Of a stretch of DNA of 64,000 nt, positions 26,766-35,934 are shown piece after piece. The notes beneath the pieces were generated by a model. It made no database searches. It saw nothing but the letters and a program-made list of their open reading frames with translations, and was not told the DNA's origin. The stretch's first letter is position 1. Every line of letters begins with the position of its first letter. A program made the position numbers and the translations under genes. The stretch comes from Prevotella jejuni (GTDB lineage: Bacteria > Bacteroidota > Bacteroidia > Bacteroidales > Bacteroidaceae), in the NCBI RefSeq assembly GCF_900187995.1, contig NZ_FZNZ01000012.1, positions 42,055 to 106,054 of the forward strand, written 5' to 3'.

Positions 26766-28097
26766 ATGCAATTGATGGATAACTGGAACAGGGAGATACT
26801 GCGCCTTGCCATCCCCTCTATTATAAGTAATGTGACAGTACCACTGTTAGGTCTTGTCGACTTGGCGGTGGTAGGGCATATTGGCAATGAGACCTATATC
26901 AGTGCGATAGCAGTCGGTTCGATGATATTCAATGTGATGTATTGGCTGTTAGGCTTCCTTCGTATGGGTACGAGTGGTATGACTTCTCAGGCATACGGGA
27001 GGAAAGATAGGCAAGAATGTTTAGATATTCTAATACGCACCTTGATGATAGGAGTGGGCATGGGCTTGCTCTTCATTGTGGCACAACGTGGCATAGAGTG
27101 GGGGATGCTTCGGTTGATGAATACGCCAGCAGCCTCGTGGCGCTTTGTAGCCACCTATTTTAGAATAGTGATATGGGGCGCTCCGGCAATGTTGGGACTC
27201 TATGGCTTGACCGGATGGTTTATCGGTATGCAGAATACACGTACGCCTATGCTTGTCGCAGTATTGCAGAATATAGTCAATATCCTTGCCTCTCTCTTCT
27301 TCGTCTTCGTGCTTGGTTGGGGGGTAAGTGGCGTTGCAACAGGAACATTACTTGCTCAATGGGTAGGTTTTCTTGTCTCTCTGTATGCTGCTTATAGGCA
27401 GATAACTACTGTCGGAGTTGTCGAGCGTGAGTGTTTGCAAGAGTGTGTCCGTCGAGTGTTGGCTATGACGGGGAAGTGGGGTGAGTTCTTTCGTGTAAAC
27501 AAGGACATCTTTTTACGCACCCTTTGTTTGGTAGCTGTCAACTTTTTCTTTACCTCGTCAGGTGGAAAGCAAGGACCAATGATTTTGGCCGTAAACACCT
27601 TGTTAATGACATTGTTTACGCTGTTCTCTTATATAATGGATGGTTTTGCATACGCAGGAGAGGCACTAAGTGGGAAGTATTATGGTGCGGGAGACAAAGT
27701 AGGGTTGCGCATAACCGTTCGTCGATTGTTTGGTTTTGGCATCATTATGGCTTTGTTTTTTACATTGATGTATGTCTTCGGGGGTGTAGGTTTCCTCCAT
27801 CTTCTCACAAGCGATAGGACTGTTGTCGTCGCAGCACACCCCTATCTCTTCTGGGCCTACCTTATTCCCGTAGTGGGGATGGCAGCTTTTGTGTTGGATG
27901 GGGTCTTTATTGGGTTGACAGCAACTAGAGGGATGTTGTTCTCAACAGCTATGGCAATGATAACATTCTTCGTTGTCTATTATCTACTGTGGAGTAGTTA
28001 TGGGAATGATGCTTTATGGATAGCATTCTTATCGTTTCTTGGTATGAGAGGAATAGCCTCTATACTGTGGGCACGTAGATATTTAGTAATATTTTAA
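26766..28097 (+). CDS. MATE-family multidrug/Na+ antiporter (DinF-like)
   Basis: A 443-residue protein with about twelve transmembrane helices. The N-terminus 'ILRLAIPSIISNVTVPLLGLVDLAVVGHIG' and 'GFLRMGTSGMTSQAYG' match the DinF branch of MATE exporters (PF01554), and the internal repeat begins near 'FLRTLCLVAVNFFFTSSGGK'. It exports cationic compounds in exchange for Na+ or H+. It starts 4 bases after the 46-codon ORF and is followed after 16 bases by a metallophosphoesterase gene in the same direction. The substrate is not predictable. Confidence 0.9.
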   Translation: MQLMDNWNREILRLAIPSIISNVTVPLLGLVDLAVVGHIGNETYISAIAVGSMIFNVMYWLLGFLRMGTSGMTSQAYGRKDRQECLDILIRTLMIGVGMGLLFIVAQRGIEWGMLRLMNTPAASWRFVATYFRIVIWGAPAMLGLYGLTGWFIGMQNTRTPMLVAVLQNIVNILASLFFVFVLGWGVSGVATGTLLAQWVGFLVSLYAAYRQITTVGVVERECLQECVRRVLAMTGKWGEFFRVNKDIFLRTLCLVAVNFFFTSSGGKQGPMILAVNTLLMTLFTLFSYIMDGFAYAGEALSGKYYGAGDKVGLRITVRRLFGFGIIMALFFTLMYVFGGVGFLHLLTSDRTVVVAAHPYLFWAYLIPVVGMAAFVLDGVFIGLTATRGMLFSTAMAMITFFVVYYLLWSSYGNDALWIAFLSFLGMRGIASILWARRYLVIF

Positions 28098-28113
28098 GTA
28101 AAAAGATTGTAAG

Positions 28114-29223
28114 ATGAATCTTAGTAGAGTAATAGTCCTTCTTCTAATCCTTCTAATAGGTGTTGGGTATGTAAGTTGGCATGTGTGGCAACTCCTGCCG
28201 ATGACGGCTACAGGTAAATGGGTCGTTACAGGTGCGTTGCTTTTGTGCTTAGTATGTTTTTTTACCAATTTTATTTTTGGTCTTGATGATAAGCCAATGT
28301 CTGTGGCTGTAGCCCTGTATGAACTGGGGAGCTCTTCTCTTTTCATCGGATTCTATTTATTGTTGTTCTTTCTTGTACTCGATTTAGGTAGACTGTTTCA
28401 TCTTGTTCCTCGTTCCTTCTTTTACAATAGTTGGATAGGTACGGTGTCGGTTATCGTCATTATGACAGGTTTATTTGTCTATGGCTATTTCAATTATCTA
28501 CATAAAGAACGTGTACCTATGGTTTTACAGTCCGATAAACCTTTTCACCAACCGCATAGATTGGTAATGATGTCGGATTTACATTTGGGTTATCATAATC
28601 GTGCAGATGAGTTTAGAAAGTGGGTTGACATGATTAATGAAGAGAATCCAGAGGTAATTCTGATAGCTGGCGATATCATTGATAGAAGTATTCGAGCTTT
28701 GATTGATCAAGATATGGCGTCAGAGTTCCATCGCTTGAAAGCTCCTGTATATGCTTGTTTGGGCAATCATGAGTATTATAGTGGCGAACCCCGTGCTAAA
28801 AAGTTCTATCAAGATGCGGGGATACATTTGCTGATCGACGAGCATAGTGTGGTACCTTTGGCAGGTGGTGACTCAATCCTTATTGTAGGACGTGACGATA
28901 GGACGAATAAAAGACGTGCCAGTCTACGACATTTGATAGGGTCAGCACCAAAAGGTTATTATACGATTCTTATGGATCATCAGCCTTATCACTTAGAAGA
29001 GGCACAGCAGGCAGGGGTAGATTTCCAACTCTCTGGGCATACACACTATGGACAGGTATGGCCTATAAGTTGGATAGAGGACCTTATCTACGAGGATGCC
29101 TTTGGGCCTTTACAGAAGGGAGATACGCATTATTATGTATCTTCAGGAATTGGCATTTGGGGTGGTAAGTTCCGAATTGGAACAAGGTCTGAGTATGTGG
29201 TGGCTGATATCAAGAAGGAGTAA
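28114..29223 (+). CDS. Membrane-anchored metallophosphoesterase
   Basis: A 369-residue protein. Four hydrophobic helices occupy about residues 1-130, and a calcineurin-like phosphoesterase domain follows, with all metal ligands visible: 'MMSDLHLGYHN' (D-x-H), 'IAGDIIDRS' (GD), 'CLGNHEYYSG' (GNHE), and 'LSGHTHYGQVWP' (GH-x-H). It resembles the YkuE/YaeI branch, whose members act on phospholipids or UDP-linked lipid precursors, although the substrate here is unproven. The catalytic domain probably faces the periplasm. It lies just downstream of the MATE gene and is probably co-transcribed. Confidence 0.87.
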   Translation: MNLSRVIVLLLILLIGVGYVSWHVWQLLPMTATGKWVVTGALLLCLVCFFTNFIFGLDDKPMSVAVALYELGSSSLFIGFYLLLFFLVLDLGRLFHLVPRSFFYNSWIGTVSVIVIMTGLFVYGYFNYLHKERVPMVLQSDKPFHQPHRLVMMSDLHLGYHNRADEFRKWVDMINEENPEVILIAGDIIDRSIRALIDQDMASEFHRLKAPVYACLGNHEYYSGEPRAKKFYQDAGIHLLIDEHSVVPLAGGDSILIVGRDDRTNKRRASLRHLIGSAPKGYYTILMDHQPYHLEEAQQAGVDFQLSGHTHYGQVWPISWIEDLIYEDAFGPLQKGDTHYYVSSGIGIWGGKFRIGTRSEYVVADIKKE

Positions 29224-29592
29224 GGTGTGTTGTTCATTCTGAATGACACTCTTTATAAAGCAACTATACATATAAGACGCTTGTAATTAGATATTTACTA
29301 CGTACGGTTAAATTATAAACGTAAGTCTTTCTCCTCGTTGTCTACTTTGGTGCTGGTACTTTGCACATGTTGTATTGATGTCAAATACCAATGGTGTGAG
29401 GTGTCTGCACCATCGCTGTTAAAGGCTAAAAGTCTTGTAGAATGTCTTTGGTCTGAATCCTGTTTATCAGTAGGACGGCTGTAAACGACCAAGGACTAAC
29501 AAGATGTCTGATAGCAATACGATTAATAACCAGATTTGACCATTATAGTTTATGGCAAGTCCTAAGTTTTAGACAGAATTTCTCTCAATGCA

Positions 29593-29641
29593 CTTCAACA
29601 CATTTCTGATGTGGAAAGGTGTGCGTTATTATGTGTTGAAG
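29593..29641. repeat. 11-base inverted repeat just upstream of the Wza promoter
   Basis: CTTCAACACAT (29593-29603) and ATGTGTTGAAG (29631-29641) are exact reverse complements separated by 27 bases. The right arm ends 27 bases before the -33 element of the wza-type promoter, so it could be an operator as well as a hairpin. Confidence 0.6.
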
Positions 29642-29667
29642 AATCTAAAAAGAAAAACAGTTATTAG

Positions 29668-29699
29668 CTTGTAGTTATCAGAAAATAGTTGTATTTTTG
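29668..29699 (+). promoter_or_regulatory. Bacteroidetes-type promoter for the Wza-type gene
   Basis: CTTG at 29668-29671, a 20-base spacer, then TATTTTTG at 29692-29699. The predicted transcript begins near 29706, about 100 bases before the ATG at 29809. Confidence 0.7.
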
Positions 29700-29808
29700 C
29701 AAAGAATATGATTCGATCGATAAAATAAGGGGCGAAGTTCCATAATTTTCGTTCGTTTTTATTTTGCTAAAATTAATGTTGATAGTTGACTACACGTTAT
29801 TTGTTCAA

Positions 29809-30609
29809 ATGAAAAAAATTATTTTCTCCCTCATAGTTACGGCTATGATTGTGACAATGTCAGGATGTGGTTCAAGTAAGGGCTTTACCTACTTACAAAA
29901 TGCTGACTCTATTAGCCTTGCTGCTTCACGTGGTTTGTATGACGCACGCATTATGCCAAAGGATGAGTTGACCATCACGGTGAACACTACCGACCCTGAT
30001 GCGGCAGCTCCTTTTAACCTGCAAGTACGCAACCAGTTGGGAGGTGGTAAGCAAGTTAGTTCTGGTGGTGGTTCTTTACAGGGCTACTTGGTAGACAACT
30101 CTGGCTTTATCAATTTCCCTGTGATTGGTAAGATTCATGTAAGTGGCTTGACAAAGCCTGAGTGTGAGGACCTTATCAAGAGTAAGATTCAACCTTATTT
30201 GGCACGCACAGAGAATCCTATTGTGACGGTTCGCATGAGCAGTTATCATATAACAGTGCTTGGTGAAGTTGGTCACCCAGGCGTTATTCCTGTGTCAACG
30301 GAGAAGATGAGCGTTATGGAAGCTATTGCACAAGCAGGTGACCTTGGCGTTTATGGTAAGCGTAATAACATCATGTTGATACGTGAAGATGCGACAGGTC
30401 AGAAGCACGTTGTACGTTTGAATCTTAATGATGCAAACTTGCTGAACTCACCTTATTATTATCTTCAACAGAATGATGTGCTCTATATTGAGCCAAACAG
30501 CGTAAAGGCTAAGAACTCTGGTATCGGTAGTTCAACCACTCTCTGGTTCTCTTTTATCGGTATCGTGACGTCAGTAGCTTCGCTGCTTGTGAACGTGTTG
30601 AGAAAGTAA
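29809..30609 (+). CDS. Polysaccharide export outer-membrane lipoprotein (Wza/BexD-like), orphan
   Basis: A 266-residue lipoprotein from the ATG at 29809: 'MKKIIFSLIVTAMIVTMSGC' is a signal peptide with lipobox MSGC. It has a Poly_export domain with 'IMPKDELTITVNT' and 'GYLVDNSGFINFPVIGKI' (about 45-150), an SLBB domain 'YHITVLGEVGHPGVIPVS' (about 145-230), and a C-terminal hydrophobic helix 'STTLWFSFIGIVTSVASLLV'. It should form the export channel for the capsule made by the locus at 1-21413. The usual partner Wzc tyrosine kinase gene is not adjacent; the next gene is glmS. The start at 29764 is rejected because it lacks a signal sequence. Confidence 0.87.
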   Translation: MKKIIFSLIVTAMIVTMSGCGSSKGFTYLQNADSISLAASRGLYDARIMPKDELTITVNTTDPDAAAPFNLQVRNQLGGGKQVSSGGGSLQGYLVDNSGFINFPVIGKIHVSGLTKPECEDLIKSKIQPYLARTENPIVTVRMSSYHITVLGEVGHPGVIPVSTEKMSVMEAIAQAGDLGVYGKRNNIMLIREDATGQKHVVRLNLNDANLLNSPYYYLQQNDVLYIEPNSVKAKNSGIGSSTTLWFSFIGIVTSVASLLVNVLRK

Positions 30610-30693
30610 TATACTGTCCTTGGAGGCTATTCATATAGTCTTCTATGGAAGAAATATAATTGGAATGAGAATATCTTTGACATTCATGTCTTG

Positions 30694-30714
30694 GGTAGAC
30701 CTTTCGGGTCTACC
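30694..30714. other. Hairpin in the glmS leader
   Basis: GGTAGACC (30694-30701) and GGTCTACC (30707-30714) form an 8-base stem around TTTCG. No T-run follows on the plus strand, so it is not a clear terminator. It lies about 60 bases before the glmS start and could act in the leader RNA; it does not resemble the Firmicutes glmS ribozyme. Confidence 0.45.
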
Positions 30715-30776
30715 AAAAAGAGGGGGTGTGAGAGGTGTTCTCTTTTTTGAATAGAATAATAGATTGTATTAGGAAT

Positions 30777-32624
30777 ATGTGTGGAATTGTAGGATACATT
30801 GGAACAAAGCGTGATGCTTATCCCATTTTAATTAAAGGCTTACAGCGTCTTGAGTATAGAGGGTATGATAGTGCAGGTGTTGCGTTGATAAACGAGAGTA
30901 AGAATCTGAATGTATATAAGACTAAGGGGAAGGTTGCCGACCTGGAAGAGTATTGCTCTGATAAGGATACAACAGGTAATATCGGCATTGCTCATACACG
31001 TTGGGCTACTCATGGAGAGCCTTCATCAGTAAATGCTCACCCGCATTATTCGCAGTCTAAGAATCTTGCTATTATTCATAATGGCATCATTGAGAACTAT
31101 GCTGAGATAAAGTATAACCTCATAGAGAAGGGAATGAAGTTCCAATCAGAGACTGATACAGAAGTGTTGGTGCAACTGATAGATTATATACAGACGAAGA
31201 AAAACCTCAGTCTGTTGGAAGCTGTACAGTTAGCACTTCATCAAGTCATTGGTGCATACGCCATAGCTATACTTGATAAGCGTAATCCTGATACGATAAT
31301 TGCGGCACGTAAGCAGAGTCCGTTGGTGGTTGGTATTGGTGATGGAGAGTTCTTTCTGGGCTCTGACGCCAGTCCTATCATTGAGTATACGGATAAGGTA
31401 GTGTACTTAGATGATGGTAATATTGCCGTTATGAAGTTAGGAGAGGAGCTGAAGGTGGTTAATATTCTGAATGAAGAGTTATCACCTGAAGTGCGTACTG
31501 TAGATATTAATCTTGGTCAGATAGAGAAGGGTGGGTTCCCTCATTTCATGCTTAAAGAGATTTTTGCGCAACCAGAATGTTTAAAGAATTGTATGCGAGG
31601 ACGTGTTCATCCTGAGCATAATCAGGTTACGTTGAGTGCTTTGATAGACCATCGTAATGAATTACTCAATGCAAAGCGCATAATTATCGTAGCTTGTGGA
31701 ACAAGTTGGCATGCAGGATTAATAGGTAAGCAGTTGATAGAAGAATATTGTCGTATCCCTGTTCAAGTTGAATATGCAAGTGAGTTTCGTTATGGAAATC
31801 CCGTAGTTGGTAGTGGTGATGTTGTCATTGCTATCTCGCAGAGTGGTGAAACAGCAGACACACTTGCGGCAGTTGAGCTTGCAAAGTCTAAGGGTGCTTT
31901 CATTTATGGCATCTGTAATGCGATAGGCTCAAGTATTCCTCGTGCTACTGATACGGGTACTTATATTCATGTAGGACCTGAGATTGGCGTAGCATCAACG
32001 AAGGCCTTCACAGGACAGGTTACTGTGTTGACAATGTTTGCACTTGCACTTGCACATGCAAAAGGAACTATCAGCGAAGAAGATTACAAGAAAGTAATAA
32101 AGGAATTGGCTGAAATGCCATCTATTATAGAAGAGGTGTTAAAGTCAAATGAGCAGATAGCAGACTTAGCTCGTACGTTTACTTACGCCCGTAACTTCCT
32201 CTATCTTGGTCGAGGATATAGTTATCCTGTGGCTTTGGAAGGTGCATTGAAGTTGAAAGAGATATCTTATATACATGCAGAAGGTTATCCAGCAGCAGAG
32301 ATGAAACATGGTCCAATTGCTTTGATTGACTCAGATATGCCAGTTGTAGCTATTGCAACCCATAACGGAATGTATGAGAAAGTAAGGAGTAATATCCAAG
32401 AGATAAAAGCACGTCAAGGTCGTGTGATAGCTTTAGTATCAAAGGGTGATACAACAATCTCTAAGATTGCGGATGCTGTCATTGAACTTCCAGACATGAT
32501 GGAATGTCTTGAACCATTAGTAGTAACGGTTCCACTACAGCTGTTGGCTTATCATATAGCTGTATGCAAAGGTAAGGATGTTGATCAGCCGAGAAATCTG
32601 GCGAAGTCAGTTACTGTTGAATAA
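30777..32624 (+). CDS. glmS: Glutamine-fructose-6-phosphate aminotransferase (isomerizing)
   Basis: A 615-residue GlmS. The start is the ATG at 30777, which places Cys at position 2 as the N-terminal nucleophile after Met removal ('MCGIVGYIG'). The class II glutamine amidotransferase domain (about 1-220) has 'AHTRWATHG' and 'HNGIIENY', and two SIS sugar-isomerase domains follow (about 290-420 and 460-600) with 'ACGTSWHAG', 'ISQSGETADT' and 'GRGYSYPVALEGALKLKEIS'. It makes glucosamine-6-phosphate for UDP-GlcNAc, feeding peptidoglycan and the capsule. It is the first of four consecutive genes (glmS-purF-carA-carB) whose products use glutamine amide nitrogen. The longer frame from 30735 would hide the catalytic Cys. 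Confidence 0.97.
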   Translation: MCGIVGYIGTKRDAYPILIKGLQRLEYRGYDSAGVALINESKNLNVYKTKGKVADLEEYCSDKDTTGNIGIAHTRWATHGEPSSVNAHPHYSQSKNLAIIHNGIIENYAEIKYNLIEKGMKFQSETDTEVLVQLIDYIQTKKNLSLLEAVQLALHQVIGAYAIAILDKRNPDTIIAARKQSPLVVGIGDGEFFLGSDASPIIEYTDKVVYLDDGNIAVMKLGEELKVVNILNEELSPEVRTVDINLGQIEKGGFPHFMLKEIFAQPECLKNCMRGRVHPEHNQVTLSALIDHRNELLNAKRIIIVACGTSWHAGLIGKQLIEEYCRIPVQVEYASEFRYGNPVVGSGDVVIAISQSGETADTLAAVELAKSKGAFIYGICNAIGSSIPRATDTGTYIHVGPEIGVASTKAFTGQVTVLTMFALALAHAKGTISEEDYKKVIKELAEMPSIIEEVLKSNEQIADLARTFTYARNFLYLGRGYSYPVALEGALKLKEISYIHAEGYPAAEMKHGPIALIDSDMPVVAIATHNGMYEKVRSNIQEIKARQGRVIALVSKGDTTISKIADAVIELPDMMECLEPLVVTVPLQLLAYHIAVCKGKDVDQPRNLAKSVTVE

Positions 32625-32660
32625 GGAGAGGATGAACGGTAGTAATCCGAACATTAAAAG

Positions 32661-32701
32661 ACATAGTCTGTACGAGTTAACGCTCAATGGGCAGGCTATG
32701 T
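32661..32701. other. Hairpin between glmS and purF
   Basis: ACATAGTCTG (32661-32670) pairs with CAGGCTATGT (32692-32701) with one G-U type mismatch. It may be a processing or attenuator structure; no T-run follows, so termination is not supported. Confidence 0.35.
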
Positions 32702-32805
32702 ACACTCCTAAAAACATGAAACCAATAATATCTTCCTCTTTATAAAGGGAGATATATAGAGAAAAAGAGTAAATTAAAAGAACAAGATAGACAGAAAGCT
32801 TATCA

Positions 32806-34707
32806 ATGGAAAAGAACATTCATGAAGATTGCGGTGTAGCAATGATACGTTTGCTGAAGCCGTTAGAGTATTATCAGGAGAAGTATGGCACCTGGATGTA
32901 TGCACTGAATAAACTCTATCTGATGATGGAGAAGCAGCATAATCGTGGGCAGGAAGGGGCTGGTATGGCTTCTGTAAAATTAGACTCTGAGCCAGGTAAT
33001 GAATATATGTTCCGTGAGCGTGCAGAGGGAAAGAATGCTGTTACTGAGATATTTGCTAATGTTCATAAGCATTATAAGGACTACTCACAGGAGCAGTTGT
33101 CTGATGTTTCTTTTGCTAAAACTAAGCTTCCCTTTGCGGGAGACCTTTATATGGGCCACCTTCGGTACTCTACTACCGGCAAGAGTGGCCTTTCTTATGT
33201 TCATCCTTTCTTGCGTCGTAACAATTGGAAGGCTAAGAACCTCTGTATGTGTGGCAACTTTAATATGACGAATATTGAAGATGTCTTTGAGATACTGACC
33301 GAACAAGGACAGTGTCCACGCATCTATAGCGATACGAATATCCTATTGGAATTGATGGGACACAGACTCGACCGTGAGGTTGAACGTAACTTTGTGGCTG
33401 CTCAAAAGTTAGGTTTGGAGAAGCGTGCTATCACCAACTATATTGAAGAGAACGTACAGATGAGTAATGTCCTCAAGACAACGATGCAGCACTTTGATGG
33501 TGGTTACGTTATTTGTGGATTGACTGGTTCAGGTGAGATGTTCTCTATTCGTGACCCATGGGCAATACGTCCTGCTTTCTATTATAAGAATGATGAGATT
33601 GTTGTCTTAGCCAGTGAGCGTCCTGTTCTACAAACAACATTCGACCTCGAATGTGATGATATTCAAGAATTGAAGCCTGGTCAAGCACTGATAGTCAACA
33701 AGAGTGGGGAGTGTTCACTACAGCAGATACTTGAACCTAAGCAGAATGCGGCTTGCTCTTTTGAACGAATTTATTTCTCTCGTGGCTCGGATCGTGATAT
33801 ATATAAGGAACGTGAAACCTTAGGACGCCAGTTGACAGATGCCGTCTTGAAGGCTGTTGATTATGATACAGAGCATACTGTTCTCTCGTACATCCCTAAT
33901 ACAGCTGAGGTAGCATTCTATGGTCTTGTTCATGGCTTTAAGGAACAAATAGACAAGAAGAAGGTTGAGCAGATTGCAGCTTTGGGTTCTAATGCTTCTC
34001 CAGAGGAGGTTTATCATATCATTCATCAAGATGTACGCTCAGAGAAAGTGGCATGGAAAGATATAAAATTGCGTACTTTCATTACAGAAGGTAACTCACG
34101 TAACGACCTTGCCTCTCATGTCTATGATGTTACATACGAGTGTATTAAACCCTATCAGGATAGTCTTGTCATCATTGACGACTCTATCGTGCGTGGTACA
34201 ACATTGAAAGAAAGTATCCTCCGTATCCTTGATCGTCTGCATCCTAAGAAGATTGTAGTCGTGTCAAGTGCACCACAGATTCGTTTCCCAGACTACTACG
34301 GTATTGATATGCCTCATCCAGAGGAGTTCTGTGTGTTCCGTGCAGTAATCGAATTGATACGTGAGCGTGGGCAAGAAAGTCTTCTTCGTGAAGTGTATGA
34401 GAACTGTAAGAAAGAATTGGCAAAGCCTAAGGGCGAACCTATCTTCAATGCTGTACGTGCTGTCTATAAGCCATTTACGGTAGATGAGATAAATAAGAAG
34501 ATAGTTGAAATGCTTCGCCCTGAGGGGATGACAACGCCTGTTGAACTTGTCTTCCAGAGTGTAGAAGGATTGCATAAAGCTATTCCTAATCACCCAGGTG
34601 ACTGGTATTTCACAGGAAACTACCCAACTCCTGGTGGTATGCGATTGGTCAATGCGGCCTTCGTTAACTATTATGAGCGTGAACACTTAAATGCAGGAAA
34701 GGCGTAA
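32806..34707 (+). CDS. purF: Amidophosphoribosyltransferase (glutamine PRPP amidotransferase), long Bacteroidetes form
   Basis: A 633-residue protein. The class II amidotransferase nucleophile Cys9 follows an eight-residue leader ('MEKNIHED'), as in PurF enzymes that are processed. 'QHNRGQEGAGMAS', 'HLRYSTTG' and 'CGNFNMTN' continue the domain. The phosphoribosyltransferase half carries 'VIIDDSIVRGTTLKES', the PRPP-binding loop. It should make phosphoribosylamine, the first step of purine synthesis. It is longer than typical PurF (about 500 residues) because of extra C-terminal sequence from about residue 540. A second, canonical purF elsewhere in the genome would be informative. It lies in the glmS-purF-carA-carB cluster and is followed by a 22-base repeat array before carA. 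Confidence 0.9.
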   Translation: MEKNIHEDCGVAMIRLLKPLEYYQEKYGTWMYALNKLYLMMEKQHNRGQEGAGMASVKLDSEPGNEYMFRERAEGKNAVTEIFANVHKHYKDYSQEQLSDVSFAKTKLPFAGDLYMGHLRYSTTGKSGLSYVHPFLRRNNWKAKNLCMCGNFNMTNIEDVFEILTEQGQCPRIYSDTNILLELMGHRLDREVERNFVAAQKLGLEKRAITNYIEENVQMSNVLKTTMQHFDGGYVICGLTGSGEMFSIRDPWAIRPAFYYKNDEIVVLASERPVLQTTFDLECDDIQELKPGQALIVNKSGECSLQQILEPKQNAACSFERIYFSRGSDRDIYKERETLGRQLTDAVLKAVDYDTEHTVLSYIPNTAEVAFYGLVHGFKEQIDKKKVEQIAALGSNASPEEVYHIIHQDVRSEKVAWKDIKLRTFITEGNSRNDLASHVYDVTYECIKPYQDSLVIIDDSIVRGTTLKESILRILDRLHPKKIVVVSSAPQIRFPDYYGIDMPHPEEFCVFRAVIELIRERGQESLLREVYENCKKELAKPKGEPIFNAVRAVYKPFTVDEINKKIVEMLRPEGMTTPVELVFQSVEGLHKAIPNHPGDWYFTGNYPTPGGMRLVNAAFVNYYEREHLNAGKA

Positions 34708-34725
34708 TAAACGCCTACCTGTAAA

Positions 34726-34835
34726 TTATCATCATGATAAAAAAGATTTATTTTCATGAAAAGAAAGATTTCTTTTCACGATAAGAAATAATTCTTTTCA
34801 CGATAAGAAATAATTCTTTTCATGAATAGAAATTT
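34726..34835. repeat. Array of five 22-base units with TCAYGA cores (array 1)
   Basis: Five consecutive 22-base units occupy 34726-34835, between purF and carA. Cores are ATCATGAT, TTCATGAA, TTCACGAT (twice) and TTCATGAA, centred at 34734.5, 34756.5, 34778.5, 34800.5 and 34822.5. The third and fourth units are identical; the others share only the core and A/T-rich spacer. The array ends 22 bases before the carA ATG, so it lies in the leader or promoter region. Confidence 0.8.
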
Positions 34836-34857
34836 CAATCCAACAATACTATAAGCA

Positions 34858-35934
34858 ATGAGGAACGTAACTTTAGTCTTAAGTGACGGAACAAAATTCC
34901 ATGGAAAGTCGTTTGGATATGACGCCCCAGTGGCTGGTGAAGTAGTCTTCAACACTGCTATGATGGGCTATCCAGAGAGCTTAACCGACCCTTCATACGC
35001 GGGTCAGCTATTAACAATGACCTTCCCATTGGTAGGTAATTACGGTGTACCACCTTTTACTATAGGGGAGAGTGGTATCCCAACCTTCATGGAGAGTGAT
35101 AAAATCTATGTATCGGCTTTAATCGTATCAGACTACACAGAGGAGTATTCTCACTGGAATGCAGTGGAGAGTTTGGCTGAGTGGTTGAAGCGTGAGCATG
35201 TGCCAGGCATTACTGGTATTGATACACGTGAACTTACAAAGGTGCTGCGTGAGCATGGAGTGATGATGGGTAAGATTCTCTTTGATGATGAACCAGATAA
35301 TATCCCAGAGGCCGATTACGAGGGAGTGAACTTTGTTGACCGTGTTTCAACCAAGGAGATTATCCGTTATAACGAGGGTGCTGGTAAGAAAGTAGTACTT
35401 GTAGACTGTGGTGTAAAGGCCAATATTATCCGGTCACTTATTAATAGAGGAGTAGAAGTTATTCGTGTTCCTTGGAACTATGACTATACAGGAATGGACT
35501 ACGATGGTCTTTTCTTGGCTAATGGACCTGGTGATCCAGACATGTGTAATGATGCTGTTGAGGTTATTCGTAAACAGATGAGTATGAGTAAGAAGCCTAT
35601 CTGTGGTATTTGTATGGGTAACCAGTTGCTTTCAAAGGCTGCAGGAGCAAAGATTTATAAGTTGAAATATGGTCATCGTGGACATAATCAGCCTGTTCGT
35701 ATGGTGGGTACAAATAAGTGTTATATCACCTCACAGAATCATGGGTATGCCGTTGATGCATCAACCTTAGACAAGGATTGGCAGGAACTCTTCGTTAACA
35801 TGAATGATGGAAGTAATGAAGGTATCTGTCATAAGGAGAACCCTTGGTTCACTTCTCAGTTCCACCCAGAGGCTTGCTCTGGTCCGGTTGATACTTACTT
35901 TATGTTTGATAAATTTGTAGAAACACTGAAATAA
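34858..35934 (+). CDS. carA: Carbamoyl-phosphate synthase small (glutaminase) subunit
   Basis: A 358-residue CarA. The N-terminal domain begins 'LVLSDGTKFHGKSFGYDAP' and contains 'FNTAMMGYPESLTDPSYAGQ'. The class I amidotransferase domain has the nucleophile Cys252 in 'CGICMGNQLLS' (249-259) and His336/Glu338 in 'FHPEA'. It hydrolyses glutamine and passes ammonia to CarB for carbamoyl phosphate, used for arginine and pyrimidines. The stop overlaps the carB start by one base (TAATG), so the two subunits are coupled. The upstream 22-base array could regulate it. Confidence 0.96.
   Translation: MRNVTLVLSDGTKFHGKSFGYDAPVAGEVVFNTAMMGYPESLTDPSYAGQLLTMTFPLVGNYGVPPFTIGESGIPTFMESDKIYVSALIVSDYTEEYSHWNAVESLAEWLKREHVPGITGIDTRELTKVLREHGVMMGKILFDDEPDNIPEADYEGVNFVDRVSTKEIIRYNEGAGKKVVLVDCGVKANIIRSLINRGVEVIRVPWNYDYTGMDYDGLFLANGPGDPDMCNDAVEVIRKQMSMSKKPICGICMGNQLLSKAAGAKIYKLKYGHRGHNQPVRMVGTNKCYITSQNHGYAVDASTLDKDWQELFVNMNDGSNEGICHKENPWFTSQFHPEACSGPVDTYFMFDKFVETLK

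Larger units (their letters stand above)
29224..29808. other. Gene-free leader region upstream of the Wza-type gene
   Basis: No credible frame is present. It starts with a weak hairpin after the metallophosphoesterase (about 29230-29250, TTCATTC/GAATGA). Further on are a perfect 11-base inverted repeat (29593-29641) and a Bacteroidetes-type promoter (29668-29699). The remaining A/T-rich sequence shows nothing I can support. Confidence 0.55.

Noticed and set aside
30610..30776. A glmS riboswitch/ribozyme
   Set aside because: The known glmS ribozyme is a Firmicutes element; the leader here is short and shows only one 8-base stem.
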